64,000 nt of DNA from Salinicola lusitanus (GCF_003206045.1 NZ_PZJM01000001.1:248807-312806), one strand, 5' to 3'; shown: positions 28,258-38,481, counted from the stretch's first letter. A program made the numbers and translations. The notes: generated by a model from the sequence alone, not told the origin.

Positions 28258-29663
28258 GACGGCAGCTCCGTAGTGCCCCTCGATCCCAGTACATGCTGGA
28301 AACGCGGCGGCAACTCGCGGTCAAAGGCGATGCCCTGACCGTGGCGGTAGATGCCGCTGCGCTCCAGCCACTGCTCGAACTCCGGCGCCGGACGCAGTCC
28401 CAGCACCTGGCGCAGGTAGAGCGCGTCATGGAACGACGTGGTCTGGTAGTTGAGCATAATGTCGTCGGAGCCGGGAATGCCCATGATGTAGTGGCACCCC
28501 GCCGCACCCAGCAGCGTCAGCAGCATGTCCATGTCGTCCTGGTCGGCCTCGGCGTGATTGGTGTAGCAGACATCGCAGCCCATCGGCACGCCGAGCAGTT
28601 TGCCGCAGAAGTGATCCTCCAGCCCGGCGCGGATGATCTGCTTGCCGTCGAACAGATACTCGGGGCCGATGAAGCCGACCACGGTGTTGACCAGCAGCGG
28701 CTCGAACTCCCGCGCGACCGCGTAGGCGCGCGCTTCCAGCGTCTGCTGGTCGAGCCCGTGATGGGCATTGGCGGAAAGCGCGCTGCCCTGACCGGTCTCG
28801 AAGTACATCACGTTGTTGCCGAGGGGGCCGCGCTTCAACGACAGTGCTGCTTCGCGCCCTTCCCGCAGCAGGGCCAGGTCGATGCCGAAGCCGCGATTGG
28901 CCGCCTCGGTGCCGGCGATCGACTGGAACACCAGATCCGTTGGCGCGCCGCGCTCGATCGCCTCGATCGCGGTGGTGACATGGGTCAGCACGCAGCTCTG
29001 GGTGGGGATTTCGTAGCGGGAGATGACCTCGTCGAGCATCTTCAACAGCGTCACCACCGTGGAGGTGTTGTCGGTGGCGGGATTGATGCCGATCACGGCG
29101 TCACCACTGGCGTAGAGCAGGCCATCGAGAATGCTGGCCGCGATGCCGGAAGCGTCGTCGGTGGGATGGTTGGGCTGCAGCCGCGTCGACAGCCGGCCCG
29201 GCAGGCCGATGGTATTGCGAAAGCGCGTGACGACCTCGCACTTGCGGCCCACCAGCACCAGATCCTGCACCCGCATCAGCTTGGAGACCGCCGCAACCAT
29301 CTCCGGTGTCAGGCCGGGGGCCAGCCGTGCGAGCGACTCGCCATCGGCGCGTTCGGAGAGCAACCAGTTGCGGAATTCGCCGACGCTCAGCGAGGCGACC
29401 GGCGCGAACGCGGCACGATCATGTCGATCGAGGATCAGCCGCGTGATCTCGTCCTCCTCGTAGGGGATCAGCGGCTCTTCCAGGAACGTGGCGAGAGGCA
29501 GCTCCGCCAGCGCCATCTGGGCGACGGCTCGCTCCTCGGCACTGGCAGCCGCAATTCCGGCCAGGGCATCTCCGGAGCGGTGCGGCGTGGCGGCAGCCAG
29601 CAGCGCACCAAGACCGTCGAACCGGTACCGCCGGCCGTCGACATCGATAACATGCTCACTCAT
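28254..29663 (-). CDS. eutB: ethanolamine ammonia-lyase large subunit
   Basis: A 469-residue heavy chain holding the catalytic and cobalamin-contacting TIM barrel. Recognised by GDAVIGINPATDNTSTVVTLL, LVFQSIAGTEAANRGFGIDL, YFETGQGSALSANAHHG and the C-terminal MGIPGSDDIMLNYQTTSFHDALYLR, all hallmarks of EutB. Length matches the E. coli subunit (453) with a short N-terminal extension. The ATG follows AGGTGTGATGCC. No eutA reactivase, shell protein or eutD/eutE gene is visible here; the dehydrogenase gene upstream on the same strand is unrelated to the known pathway. Eut function without a microcompartment is usual in pseudomonads and relatives. Confidence 0.94.
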   Translation of the reverse strand: MSEHVIDVDGRRYRFDGLGALLAAATPHRSGDALAGIAAASAEERAVAQMALAELPLATFLEEPLIPYEEDEITRLILDRHDRAAFAPVASLSVGEFRNWLLSERADGESLARLAPGLTPEMVAAVSKLMRVQDLVLVGRKCEVVTRFRNTIGLPGRLSTRLQPNHPTDDASGIAASILDGLLYASGDAVIGINPATDNTSTVVTLLKMLDEVISRYEIPTQSCVLTHVTTAIEAIERGAPTDLVFQSIAGTEAANRGFGIDLALLREGREAALSLKRGPLGNNVMYFETGQGSALSANAHHGLDQQTLEARAYAVAREFEPLLVNTVVGFIGPEYLFDGKQIIRAGLEDHFCGKLLGVPMGCDVCYTNHAEADQDDMDMLLTLLGAAGCHYIMGIPGSDDIMLNYQTTSFHDALYLRQVLGLRPAPEFEQWLERSGIYRHGQGIAFDRELPPRFQHVLGSRGTTELPS

Positions 29664-29774
29664 GGCATCACACCTGTTGTCGTTGTTCGCGTACAGGGAG
29701 AGTGACCTTCAGTTTATGCCATAAACGCCGTAGCGCCTGCGAGCGGCATGTCGTCGCCTTCGCGGTACTTGCGC

Positions 29775-30785
29775 CTAGCTCCTCGCCAGTGCCAGGACCT
29801 CCTGCCAGAGGCCGTCGTCCAGCGTCAGCGGCGCCTGGCTGCGACGCTGGCGCCAGGTCGAAGCCCCTGGCCAGCGCACCGCCCGGCCTGACTCATCGGA
29901 CGTGGCGGTCGCCAGATGATGCTGGATGCCCTCGACGATGGCGTCGCAGGCGGCTCGTCCGCCGAGCTGCTCGGGGTCGAACAGCATGAATATCTGGCAA
30001 CTCCCGCCACCGCTGCCGCGTTCGACCCGATCGATGTCGTGGCTCGGTCGGCCCTGCGCCAGCAGCGCGGCCAGGGCGTCAAGCATTATGGACAGTCCCG
30101 ACCCTTTCCAGTAACCGGTCGGAAGAAGGCGACGCGTCGCCTCGATCGCCGCCGGATCCCGCGTCAGTTCGCCATCCGCACCGAAGCCACCGTCGATGGG
30201 AAGCTGCTCGCCTTTGCGTCGCGTGGTCTGCAGCTTGCCATAGGAGAATTGGGACATCGCCATGTCCAGCACCAGCGGACCGTCGCGATGGGGAACGGCC
30301 ATGACCAGAGGATTGTTGCCGATCGACTGGGTGGTGGCCCCCCAGGCCGGCATGCACGACTCCGTATTGGTCCACATGATCGCCGCAAAGCCCTGTTCGG
30401 CTGCGTGCCAACCGTAGCTGCCTCCGCGCATCCAGTGGGTCGTGTCGCGCAGCGCGACCAGCCCCATGCCGTGCTCACGCGCCAGGGCCATGCCCCGTTC
30501 GGTGGCCTGGATCGCATTACGAATGCCGATGCCGAAGTGGCCATCGAGCACCTCGATGGCGCCGAGTCGCTTTACGGGTTCCAGCGAGGCATCGACGTCG
30601 ACCCAACCCCGGCGGACGTAGTCGACGAAGCGGGGAATGCGCCCGATCCCGTGAGAGTGCACCCCGTCCCGCGTGCTCTCGGCGTGAATACGCGCACAGA
30701 GCGCAGCGTCGTCGGGGCCTAGCCCCGCCTCGAGCAGGACCCGGTGCAGGGTGGCTTGCAGTGTTGCGAAATCGACCGTCGCCAT
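29775..30785 (-). CDS. dlgD: Ldh-family NAD(P)H oxidoreductase, 2,3-diketo-L-gulonate reductase type
   Basis: A 336-residue member of the malate/L-lactate dehydrogenase (YlbC/YiaK) family. It aligns by eye to E. coli YiaK (DlgD, 332) throughout: SHGIGRIPRFVDYVRRG near the N terminus, GLVALRDTTHWMRGGSYGWHAAEQG (catalytic His and substrate region), SIGNNPLVMAVP, and LPTGYWKGSGLSIMLDALAALL. It reduces a 2-oxo acid with NAD(P)H in the cytoplasm; 2,3-diketo-L-gulonate is likely but not certain as the rest of the yia pathway is absent. AAAGGATATCC provides the ribosome site. A direct repeat ATGTAT-G-ATGTAT lies about 20 bp before the start and may be regulatory. Confidence 0.82.
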   Translation of the reverse strand: MATVDFATLQATLHRVLLEAGLGPDDAALCARIHAESTRDGVHSHGIGRIPRFVDYVRRGWVDVDASLEPVKRLGAIEVLDGHFGIGIRNAIQATERGMALAREHGMGLVALRDTTHWMRGGSYGWHAAEQGFAAIMWTNTESCMPAWGATTQSIGNNPLVMAVPHRDGPLVLDMAMSQFSYGKLQTTRRKGEQLPIDGGFGADGELTRDPAAIEATRRLLPTGYWKGSGLSIMLDALAALLAQGRPSHDIDRVERGSGGGSCQIFMLFDPEQLGGRAACDAIVEGIQHHLATATSDESGRAVRWPGASTWRQRRSQAPLTLDDGLWQEVLALARS

Positions 30786-30967
30786 TGGATATCCTTTAGT
30801 AATACATCATACATATATCCAGGGACCATAGCGGCCGCGATCACGCCTGCGTATTCGCCTTTAGTGGGGGATGGACCATCGCCGGTATTCCAGCAGTGGC
30901 GATCGCCTGAGCGACGAGCCCTGGCACCGGGGTGTGGAGAGACGGGATCACCCGCATCGAGCGCATG

Positions 30968-30998
30968 AAAAAAGCCCTGCCGATGGATCGACAGGGCT
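30968..30998 (-). terminator. Rho-independent terminator of rpsO
   Basis: On the minus strand AGCCCTG, a T·C-type mismatch, CGAT, a two-base loop and the complementary arm ATCG...CAGGGCT are followed directly by six T residues. It lies 71 bases after the rpsO stop and closes the long housekeeping block, separating it from dlgD/eutBC. Confidence 0.85.
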
Positions 30999-31068
30999 TT
31001 CTCGACGATGACGAGGCGTCACCGGCTTTCGCTGATACCAGGGCCGCCGTTGCCGGCGACCGGGCGAC

Positions 31069-31338
31069 TCAGCGACGCAGGCCGAGCTTCTTGATCAGCG
31101 ACTGATAGCGATCGAAGTCCTTACCCTTCAGGTAGTCCAGCAGCTTACGGCGCTGGTTGACCATGCGGATCAGACCACGGCGAGAGTGGTGATCCTGCTT
31201 GTGATCCTTGAAGTGGCTCTGCAGGCCGTCGATGTTGGCGCTCAGCAGCGCAACCTGGACTTCCGGGGATCCGGTGTCGCTCTCGCCCTGACCGAACTCT
31301 TTGACGATCTCGGCTTTCTTTTCAGCGGTTAATGCCAT
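31069..31338 (-). CDS. rpsO: 30S ribosomal protein S15
   Basis: An 89-residue ribosomal protein S15 that binds 16S rRNA helices 20-22 early in 30S assembly. The sequence [20 protein letters not shown] with [19 protein letters not shown] and [22 protein letters not shown] is typical over its whole length. The start at 31338 follows GGAGAG; a longer reading from 31389 has no family support. It is the last gene of the rimP-nusA-infB-rbfA-truB-rpsO series and is followed by a strong terminator rather than pnp. E. coli S15 represses its own mRNA through a leader pseudoknot; I cannot confirm that structure here. Confidence 0.97.
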   Translation of the reverse strand: MALTAEKKAEIVKEFGQGESDTGSPEVQVALLSANIDGLQSHFKDHKQDHHSRRGLIRMVNQRRKLLDYLKGKDFDRYQSLIKKLGLRR

Positions 31339-31458
31339 GAAAAACTCTCCAGCAAGCAATATGCCTGAATGATGAATATCGGAGACCACGCATATTTGCA
31401 GCCTCCCGTTTGGCCGTCACGGGGACGGGTGCATCGAATCGATGCCGCCAGCTTGGCC

Positions 31459-32418
31459 TCAGCCGCCTGTCGAGACTTGTCTCGACTCGACAGGATCCGA
31501 GTCCAATGCTGTCGTGTCGACCAGACGCCGGGGAGCGATTTCCCCCGGCGCGGTCAATTCGACCAATCCCAGAAAGGATTCGTCGCGATACAGTCTTGCC
31601 GTCGCGCCTGGCGCCAGCTCGGTGTCCGACACCGCCGCCCGTTGCCCCAGCAGCAGTCGCCGGGCCACGGTTTCCGTCACGCTGAGCGTCGGCAGATGCT
31701 CGAGCATGACGTCGACCGGGAGCAGTTGCGCCAGCCGTTCCTCGCCGCTCATCGCCTCGAGCGCCTCGAAGGATAAACGCCTTTCGCTGTCGAAGGGCCC
31801 GGTTTCCAGCCGTTCCAACGCCGTGATGTGGGCGCCAAACCCAACCGCGGCGCCGATATCCTCGGCCAGGGTCCGAATGTAGGTGCCCTTGCTGCAGCGA
31901 ACCTGCAGCCAGACGCCATCGGGCTCCCATTCGAGCGGGCGCATATCATATATCGTTACGCGGCGCGGCGCACGCGCTACCGTCTCACCCTGACGCGCCA
32001 GCTCGTAGAGCTTGCGCCCCTGATGCTTGAGCGCCGAATACATCGGTGGGACCTGCTCGATCTCACCGCGGAAACGCTCGAGCGCAGCTTCGACGACGTC
32101 ACGATCCAGCGTGGCGGGCAGCGCCTGGCGCGCGATCACCTCACCTTCGGCGTCCCCGGTGTCGGTCATGGCCCCGAACTGGATTCGGGTCCGATAGACC
32201 TTGTCGGCTTCGAGCAGGTGAGCGGAGAACTTGGTCGCCTCGCCCAGGCAGACCGGCAACAACCCGGTCGCCATCGGGTCCAGCGTCCCGGTATGGCCCG
32301 CCTTACGTGCCTGGAACAACCGCCGGGCGCGCTGCAGCGCGTGATTGCTCGACACCCCCTTGGGCTTGTCGAGCAGCAGCACACCGTTGATGGGCAGCCC
32401 CTTGCGACGCCGTGCCAT
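31459..32418 (-). CDS. truB: tRNA pseudouridine-55 synthase
   Basis: A 319-residue TruB, which makes pseudouridine 55 in the T-loop of tRNAs. Motif II holds catalytic Asp47 in GHTGTLDPMATGLLP; the KPKGVSSNHALQRARRLF start and RGEIEQVPPMYSALKHQG segment are family-typical; the C-terminal PUA-like part begins near residue 250. Its ATG overlaps the rbfA stop by one base (TGATG), so translation is coupled. Confidence 0.97.
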   Translation of the reverse strand: MARRRKGLPINGVLLLDKPKGVSSNHALQRARRLFQARKAGHTGTLDPMATGLLPVCLGEATKFSAHLLEADKVYRTRIQFGAMTDTGDAEGEVIARQALPATLDRDVVEAALERFRGEIEQVPPMYSALKHQGRKLYELARQGETVARAPRRVTIYDMRPLEWEPDGVWLQVRCSKGTYIRTLAEDIGAAVGFGAHITALERLETGPFDSERRLSFEALEAMSGEERLAQLLPVDVMLEHLPTLSVTETVARRLLLGQRAAVSDTELAPGATARLYRDESFLGLVELTAPGEIAPRRLVDTTALDSDPVESRQVSTGG

Positions 32419-32873
32419 CAGCGGGACTCTCCATCTCCGTGCCGCGTATCGTCCTGCCGGGATTCGTCGTCCTGGCCCGCACCATCCGCAGCCGCCGCCT
32501 CGTCACTCTCCTGCGGGCGGTTGCTGGCAACGGCCTCGTCGATCAGCGCCGACAGCTTGTGCCCGCGCACGACACTCTCGTCATAGTGAAAGCGCAGCTC
32601 GGGTACATGACGAAGCTTGATGCGGCGCGCGATCTGCGAGCGCAGGAAACCGGCGGCCCGCTTGAGCACAGCCAGGTTTTCCTTGACCCGAGCCGGATCG
32701 TTCTCGCCCAGCAAGGTCATGTAGATGTCGGCGTAACCGAGATCCCGACTGACCTTGACCGAGCTGACCGTGACCATCCCCAGGCGCGGATCCTTGATCT
32801 CGCGCTGAATCAGCACGGCCAGCTCCTGCTGCAGCTGGTCGGCGACCCGGTCGGTTCGTTTGAATTCGCGCAT
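32418..32873 (-). CDS. rbfA: 30S ribosome-binding factor A
   Basis: A 151-residue RbfA, a KH-fold factor for late 16S rRNA maturation and cold growth. REFKRTDRVADQLQQELAVLIQREIKDPRLGMVTVSSVKVSRDLGYADIY is the conserved core, and RHVPELRFHYDESV follows. The last 35 residues are a Glu/Asp/Gln-rich unstructured tail, longer than in E. coli (133). Located between infB and truB as in most gammaproteobacteria. Confidence 0.96.
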   Translation of the reverse strand: MREFKRTDRVADQLQQELAVLIQREIKDPRLGMVTVSSVKVSRDLGYADIYMTLLGENDPARVKENLAVLKRAAGFLRSQIARRIKLRHVPELRFHYDESVVRGHKLSALIDEAVASNRPQESDEAAAADGAGQDDESRQDDTRHGDGESR

Positions 32874-32941
32874 CGTTGCCTCTCGAGATTCCGCGGGCGC
32901 CTATTGCTTCAAAGACCTAGGCGCCGGCGGGATCCTGTCAC

Positions 32942-35473
32942 TTACAGGGTACGCTCGACCTTGACCTGGTCGAAGACCTCGATCTTGTCGCCAATCTGAA
33001 CGTCGTTGTAGTTCTTGACGCCGATACCGCACTCCATGCCGTTGCGCACTTCGTTGACGTCATCCTTGAAGCGACGCAGGGACTCCAGCTCGCCTTCGTA
33101 GATGACCACGTTGTCGCGCAGGACACGGATCTTCTTGTTGCGGTGGACGGAGCCCTCGACGACCATGCAGCCGGCGATCGCCCCGATCTTCGGCGCCTTG
33201 AACACGTCGCGCACCTCGGCGATACCGACGATCTCTTCCTTCCACTCCGGTGCCAGCATGCCGCTCATGGCCTGCTTGACCTCGTCGATCAGCTGGTAGA
33301 TGACGCTGTAGTAGCGCAGATCCAGCCCTTCACGCTCGACGATCTCCCGCGCGGAGGCGTCGGCACGGACGTTGAAGCCGACCAGAATCGCTTCACTGGC
33401 CAGTGCCAGGTTGGCATCCGTACCGGTGATGCCGCCAACCCCGGAGGAGACCACCGCCACCTGCACTTCATCGGTGGAGAGCTCTTCCAGTGCGCCACGG
33501 ATCGCTTCCAGCGAGCCCTGGACGTCAGCCTTGAGCACGACGTTGACCTTGGCCACCTCGTCCTGACCCATCTGGCTGAACATGTTCTCCAGCTTGGCCT
33601 TCTGCTGGCGCGCCAGACGCACTTCGCGGTATTTGCCCTGACGGAAGTTGGCGATTTCACGCGCCTTCTTCTCATCGGTCAGCACCATGAAGTCTTCACC
33701 GGCTTCCGGCGTGCCGTCGAGCCCCTGGATCTCCACCGGCATCGACGGACCCACCGACTCGACCTGCTTGCCGAGTTCGTTGGTCAGCGCACGCACGCGA
33801 CCGTAGTGCAGGCCGGCGAGGACGATGTCGCCACGCTTGAGCGTGCCGTTCTGGACCAGCACGGTCGCTACCGGGCCACGGCCCTTGTCGAGGCGAGACT
33901 CGACCACGACGCCTTTGCCCGGTGCTTCCGGCACGGCCTTGAGCTCGAGCACTTCGGAAACCAGCAGCACCGATTCCAGCAGTTGGTCGATACCTTCGCC
34001 GGTCTTCGCGGAGACCGAGACGAACTGGGTATCGCCGCCCCACTCCTCGGAGATCACACCGTGCTGAGAGAGCTCGTTGCGAATCCGGTCGAGATCGGCG
34101 CCTTCCTTGTCGATCTTGTTGATCGCCACGACCAGTTGCACCCCGGCGGCCTTGGCGTGTTCTACCGCCTCGACCGTCTGCGGCATGACACCATCGTCGG
34201 CGGCAACCACCAGGATGACGACGTCGGTAGCCTGGGCACCACGAGCACGCATGGCGGTAAAGGCCGCGTGGCCAGGCGTATCCAGGAAGGTGACCCCACC
34301 ATGTTCGCCTTCGACGTGGTAGGCACCGATGTGCTGGGTGATACCGCCGGCCTCGCCGGTCGCGACCTTGGTGCGACGAATGAAGTCGAGCAGCGAGGTC
34401 TTGCCGTGGTCGACGTGTCCCATGACGGTGACGACCGGCGAGCGGGTGATCTCGTCGCCTTCATAGGAGATGCCTTCGAGCACTTCGGTCTCGAGCGCAT
34501 CTTCCTTGACCAGCTTCGGCTTGTGGCCCATCTCCTCGACCACGATCGCGGCAGTGTCCTGATCGATGGTCTGGTTGATGGTCACCGCCGCGCCCATGTT
34601 GAACATGGCCTTGATCACTTCGTTGGCCTTGACCGACATCTTGTCCGCCAATTCCGCGACGCTGATCGACTCCGGCAGCGCGACTTCACGCACGATCGGC
34701 TGGGTCGGCTTCTGGAACCCGTGCTGGTTGTCGCCGCGACCGCGACGGCTACCCCGACGCTCGGCCCGCTTGACCTTCTTGGCACCACCACCGCGACGCC
34801 GCTCGGAACGGTCGTCATCGTCGTCACGACGGCCACGACGACCCTGATCGCGCTCCTTGTCCTTCTTCGGGTGGGCGCGACGGTTCTCCGTCCGCGGCTC
34901 CTTGGGCGGCGGCTCGACGAACGGCTGGCTGTTGGACGTCGGCTCCTCGTCTTCCACCTGAGGCTCCTGGGGAATGTCATCCCCCGGTGCCTGAGGCTCG
35001 GGCGCGGGGGCCGCTGCCTTGTTGGAGCTCTCCTGACCGGCGGTCAGATCCGCCGTCGGCTCGCTGGCCGCTTCCGCCGCCGCAGCCTGCTCGGACTGCT
35101 GCTGCGCCTGATCGGCCATGTCGCCGACGAGCTGACGCGGACCCGCTTCCTCGGCCGGCGCTTCCTCGACCGGCTCCGCATCACGCTTGACGTAGGTGCG
35201 CTTCTTGCGCACCTGCACCTCGATGGTCTTGCCACGCTCGCCCGAACGGATCTTGCTGCGGGTATTGCGTGTCAAGGTGATGCGATTGCGCGGGCCGCGG
35301 CCACCACCACCATGACTCTTGGTCAGGTGATCGAGGAGACGTTGCTTGTCCTCTTCGGAGACCGCGTCGCTTTCCTTCTGATGCGGCAGACCCGCATCCT
35401 TCATCTGTTCAAGCAGGCGGGACACATCGCGTCCCACCTTGCCGGCAAACTCTTTTACGGTCATGTCTGACAT
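32942..35473 (-). CDS. infB: translation initiation factor IF-2
   Basis: An 843-residue IF-2, which delivers initiator tRNA to the 30S subunit in a GTP-dependent way. The N-terminal IF2_N domain ([21 protein letters not shown]) is followed by a long, charged linker (residues about 70-250, Glu/Ala/Pro-rich then Arg/Asp-rich with [17 protein letters not shown]). The G domain carries [17 protein letters not shown] and NKIDK; domains II-IV end in the fMet-binding region with [10 protein letters not shown]. The start matches E. coli IF-2 (MTDVTI). It lies 27 bp after nusA. Confidence 0.97.
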   Translation of the reverse strand: MSDMTVKEFAGKVGRDVSRLLEQMKDAGLPHQKESDAVSEEDKQRLLDHLTKSHGGGGRGPRNRITLTRNTRSKIRSGERGKTIEVQVRKKRTYVKRDAEPVEEAPAEEAGPRQLVGDMADQAQQQSEQAAAAEAASEPTADLTAGQESSNKAAAPAPEPQAPGDDIPQEPQVEDEEPTSNSQPFVEPPPKEPRTENRRAHPKKDKERDQGRRGRRDDDDDRSERRRGGGAKKVKRAERRGSRRGRGDNQHGFQKPTQPIVREVALPESISVAELADKMSVKANEVIKAMFNMGAAVTINQTIDQDTAAIVVEEMGHKPKLVKEDALETEVLEGISYEGDEITRSPVVTVMGHVDHGKTSLLDFIRRTKVATGEAGGITQHIGAYHVEGEHGGVTFLDTPGHAAFTAMRARGAQATDVVILVVAADDGVMPQTVEAVEHAKAAGVQLVVAINKIDKEGADLDRIRNELSQHGVISEEWGGDTQFVSVSAKTGEGIDQLLESVLLVSEVLELKAVPEAPGKGVVVESRLDKGRGPVATVLVQNGTLKRGDIVLAGLHYGRVRALTNELGKQVESVGPSMPVEIQGLDGTPEAGEDFMVLTDEKKAREIANFRQGKYREVRLARQQKAKLENMFSQMGQDEVAKVNVVLKADVQGSLEAIRGALEELSTDEVQVAVVSSGVGGITGTDANLALASEAILVGFNVRADASAREIVEREGLDLRYYSVIYQLIDEVKQAMSGMLAPEWKEEIVGIAEVRDVFKAPKIGAIAGCMVVEGSVHRNKKIRVLRDNVVIYEGELESLRRFKDDVNEVRNGMECGIGVKNYNDVQIGDKIEVFDQVKVERTL

Positions 35474-35500
35474 TACGACCCTCCTGAACCCGTGACCACG

Positions 35501-36994
35501 TTACTCTTCGCTCTGAAACCAAGGCGCACGGGCAGTCATGATCAGTGCCGCTGCGCGCTCCTCGTCCACGTCGTCGATATCCTTCAGATCCTCGATGGAC
35601 TGTTCTGCGAGGTCCTCCATGGTGACGATGCCACGGCTGGCAAGAATGAAAGCCAGGTGGCGGTCCATGCCGTCCATCGTGAGAAGGTCTTCGGCGGGCT
35701 GAGCGCCATCCAGTTGCTCTTCCGACGCGATGGCCAGGTTGAGAAGCTCATCCTTGGCCCTTGCACGAAGTTCCTCGACCAGATCCTCATCGAACTCTTC
35801 GATCTCCAGCATCTCTTCGACCGGCACGTAGGCCAGTTCTTCGATCGTCGTGAACCCTTCCTCGACCAGGATGCGGGCGACGTCTTCGTCGATCTCGAGA
35901 TGGTTGATGAAATATTCGACCAGGCTGTCGACTTCCTGCTCGCGTTTACCCTCGGCTTCATCGATGGTCATGACGTTGAGCGTCCAGCCCGTCAGCTCGC
36001 TGGCGAGCCTCACGTTCTGACCGCTACGACCAATGGCCTGAGCGAGGTTGTCCTCGCCGACGGCGACGTCCATCGAATGGGCGTCCTCGTCAACGAGGAT
36101 GGAGGCGACTTCCGCCGGCGCCATGGCGTTGATCACCAGTTGCGCGGGGTTGTCGTCCCATAAAATGATATCCACGCGCTCGTTACGCAGCTCGTTGGAT
36201 ACCGCCTGCACGCGCGATCCGCGCATGCCGACACAGGCGCCGACCGGATCGATTCGCCTGTCGTTGGTCTTGACCGCGATCTTGGCCCGCGCGCCGGGAT
36301 CGCGAGCCGCGCCCTTAATCTCGATCAGTTGCTCGGCGATCTCCGGCACTTCGATCTTGAACAGCTCGACCAGCATGCCCGGCTTGGTCCGCGACAGGAT
36401 CAGCTGGGAGCCACGCGCCTCCGCATCGACTTTCCACAGCAGCGCGCGCACACGCTCGTTCATGCGGTAGCGCTCGCCGGGGATCATCTCGCCACGGGGC
36501 AGGAAGCCCTCGGCGTTCTCGCCGAGATCGATGATCAGCCCGTCGCGTGTCGTTTTCTTGACGATGCCCGCGACCAGTTCGCCTTCCCGCTCGGAGTACT
36601 GCTTGACGATCTGGGCGCGTTCGGCCTCGCGCACCTTCTGCACGATCACCTGCTTGGCGGTCTGCGCGGCGATACGGCCGAAGGCCACCGACTCCACCTG
36701 CTCTTCGACCACATCGCCGACGGCCAAGGGAGGCTCGCGCGTCTCCGCTTCGGAGAGCGGAATCTCGCGATCTTCGCTGAGATAGTCTTCGTCTTCGACC
36801 ACCACCCAGCGACGGAAAGTATCGTACTCGCCGGTGCGGCGATCAATCTGGACGCGGACGCTGACGTCCTGCCCCTCGAAGCGCTTGCGCGATGCGCTGG
36901 CCAGTGCCGCCTCGACAGCCTCGAAAATGACGTCTCGGGGCACGCTCTTCTCGTTGGAGATGGCGTCAACGACCAGCAGTATCTCTTTGCTCAT
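35501..36994 (-). CDS. nusA: transcription termination/antitermination protein NusA
   Basis: A 497-residue NusA, which binds RNA polymerase and nascent RNA to control pausing, termination and antitermination. Order: N-terminal RNAP-binding domain ([20 protein letters not shown]), S1 domain near residues 135-200 ([24 protein letters not shown]), KH1 and KH2 ([37 protein letters not shown]), and two acidic C-terminal repeats (residues about 350-490). It is followed by infB and preceded by rimP with an 84-bp gap. Confidence 0.97.
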   Translation of the reverse strand: MSKEILLVVDAISNEKSVPRDVIFEAVEAALASASRKRFEGQDVSVRVQIDRRTGEYDTFRRWVVVEDEDYLSEDREIPLSEAETREPPLAVGDVVEEQVESVAFGRIAAQTAKQVIVQKVREAERAQIVKQYSEREGELVAGIVKKTTRDGLIIDLGENAEGFLPRGEMIPGERYRMNERVRALLWKVDAEARGSQLILSRTKPGMLVELFKIEVPEIAEQLIEIKGAARDPGARAKIAVKTNDRRIDPVGACVGMRGSRVQAVSNELRNERVDIILWDDNPAQLVINAMAPAEVASILVDEDAHSMDVAVGEDNLAQAIGRSGQNVRLASELTGWTLNVMTIDEAEGKREQEVDSLVEYFINHLEIDEDVARILVEEGFTTIEELAYVPVEEMLEIEEFDEDLVEELRARAKDELLNLAIASEEQLDGAQPAEDLLTMDGMDRHLAFILASRGIVTMEDLAEQSIEDLKDIDDVDEERAAALIMTARAPWFQSEE

Positions 36995-37078
36995 GCCTAT
37001 GCCTCGCCGAAAAACCGGTTCTTGGTTTCGAATTCTTGGTCTCGAATTACTGAGTCATCGAACAACAGGTGATGGAAT

Positions 37079-37540
37079 TCAGTCGTCGAACTGCGGGACG
37101 ACGCGAGCCTGATCGATGCTTTCGATGGGAAAGCAGTACTCTTCGCCATCGATGTGCAGCAGCACCTCGTCGCCATCGATGCCGGCCAGGCGCCCCTGGA
37201 ACTTGCGACGCCCATCGAAGGCGGTGCGTAGCTTGAGCTGCACCACGTGACCGCTGAAGCGCGAAAAATGATCGAGCGTATAGAGCGGGCGATCGAGACC
37301 TGGAGAGGAAACTTCCAGGCTGTAGTTGCTCGAGATCGGATCTTCGACATCCAGCACGCCGCTGACCTGACGGCTGACACTCGCGCAATCATCGACCGAG
37401 ATTCCATCGGGGCTGTCGATGTAGATCATCAGCTTGGAATGCTTGCCCTGAGCCAGATAGTCGAGGCCCCACAATTCGAAACCCATGGCGGTGACCACAG
37501 GTTCGATGATCGCATACAGTGCTGCGTCCTTGGTGACCAC
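37079..37540 (-). CDS. rimP: ribosome maturation factor RimP
   Basis: A 153-residue RimP, needed for 30S maturation. Family segments are FELWGLDYLAQGKHSKLMIYID, CASVSRQVSGVLDVEDPI and LEVSSPGLDRPLYTLDHFSRF. Translation starts at GTG with AGGAG six bases before it. First protein gene of the nusA-infB operon, preceded by tRNA-fMet and its terminator, so a promoter should lie in 37541-37675, though I see no convincing one. Confidence 0.95.
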   Translation of the reverse strand: MVTKDAALYAIIEPVVTAMGFELWGLDYLAQGKHSKLMIYIDSPDGISVDDCASVSRQVSGVLDVEDPISSNYSLEVSSPGLDRPLYTLDHFSRFSGHVVQLKLRTAFDGRRKFQGRLAGIDGDEVLLHIDGEEYCFPIESIDQARVVPQFDD

Positions 37541-37675
37541 AAACGACTCCTACAGCAGTTGCATCAGGCACCTGACCGGGAGTTGAGAGAAATGCAAGGT
37601 GCTAGGTGGCTGACTGGCATTGACGTCGGCAGCGCCGTCGACGGCGACGAGCGCTGAAATCGACAAGGCTGCTAA

Positions 37676-37701
37676 CAAAAAGCCCCTTCTCAGGAAGGGG
37701 C
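37676..37701 (-). terminator. Rho-independent terminator after tRNA-fMet
   Basis: On the minus strand GCCCCTTC-CTGA-GAAGGGGC is a perfect 8-bp stem with a tetraloop, followed by TTTTTG. It starts 13 bases after the CCA end of tRNA-fMet and ends the tRNA transcript before rimP. Confidence 0.9.
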
Positions 37702-37714
37702 CTTTCAAAAAACT

Positions 37715-37791
<77 letters not shown>

Positions 37792-37925
37792 ACATCAGGT
37801 TGGCGATTATAGGAACGGCCTCGAGATGGGTCAAGGAGGGCCGCAATATCGCCGAATTCTCAGCAACAAGAATTCATCAGTACCGCCCAGAGGTTCAAGT
37901 CGAAAAGACCGGAAAAACTTGACGA

Positions 37926-38012
37926 TGGTGCCGAAGGCGGGACTTGAACCCGCACGACCGTAAGGTCACTACCCCCTCAAGATAGCGTGTCTACCAATTC
38001 CACCACTTCGGC
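37926..38012 (-). tRNA. leuU: tRNA-Leu (anticodon GAG)
   Basis: An 87-nt class II tRNA with encoded CCA and a long variable arm (TGACCTTACGGTCG). The acceptor is GCCGAAG/CTTCGGC, the anticodon stem CTATC/GGTAG and the loop TTGAGGG, giving anticodon GAG. It lies next to secG, as does leuU in E. coli, and is probably transcribed with it or with tRNA-fMet. Confidence 0.97.
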
Positions 38013-38096
38013 ATCAGGGGTGTGTAGCGCCTGGGCGCCACACTTAATTCGCTGCATTCGGAGCTTTCATCGAAGGCAGCGAATTTTCCTTTTCAC

Positions 38097-38477
38097 TCAA
38101 GGATTTGACGATTCCTGACCGCCACCTTCCTCGAGTGCTGGCGCAGCATTATTCCCGCTTTGGGCACCATCGTCAAGCGTTGGCGCACCATTATGTTGCT
38201 GCTCGATCACCTGAGCATCCGGAATACCGCTCTGCGGCGCACTGCCGGCATTGGCGGCGAAGTACGCCAGCCCCAGCGAGGTCACGAAGAAAAGCGCCGC
38301 CAGGCCGCCCGTCAGCTTGGACATGAAGCCGCCACTGCCGCGAGAGCCGAACACCGTCTGCGAGGAGCCGCCACCGAATGCAGCGCCCGCTTCGGCGCCC
38401 TTGCCCTGCTGAAGCAGGACCAGAACCACCAGCGCAATGGCGGCGAGGACGTGTAACAACAAAACTGCTATCTGCAT
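38097..38477 (-). CDS. secG: protein-export membrane protein SecG
   Basis: A 126-residue SecG subunit of the SecYEG translocon. Two transmembrane helices (IAVLLLHVLAAIALVVLVLLQ and KLTGGLAALFFVTSLGLAYF) flank the conserved QQGKGAEAGAAFGGGSSQTVFGSRGSGGFMSK loop. A hydrophilic, Gln/Asn/Gly-rich tail of about 45 residues follows. It begins 4 bp after the tpiA... order on this strand is tpiA then secG, with secG starting just after the tpiA stop, indicating co-transcription. Confidence 0.95.
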   Translation of the reverse strand: MQIAVLLLHVLAAIALVVLVLLQQGKGAEAGAAFGGGSSQTVFGSRGSGGFMSKLTGGLAALFFVTSLGLAYFAANAGSAPQSGIPDAQVIEQQHNGAPTLDDGAQSGNNAAPALEEGGGQESSNP

Positions 38478-38481
38478 GAAA

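Noticed and set aside
33143-35470. Plus-strand 775-codon frame opposite infB
   Set aside because: Antisense of the conserved infB gene; composition follows from codon bias of that gene.
37632-37645. 14-bp palindrome CGCCGTCGACGGCG before rimP
   Set aside because: GC-rich self-complementary sequence without a loop or a gene-specific context; likely to occur by chance in this composition.
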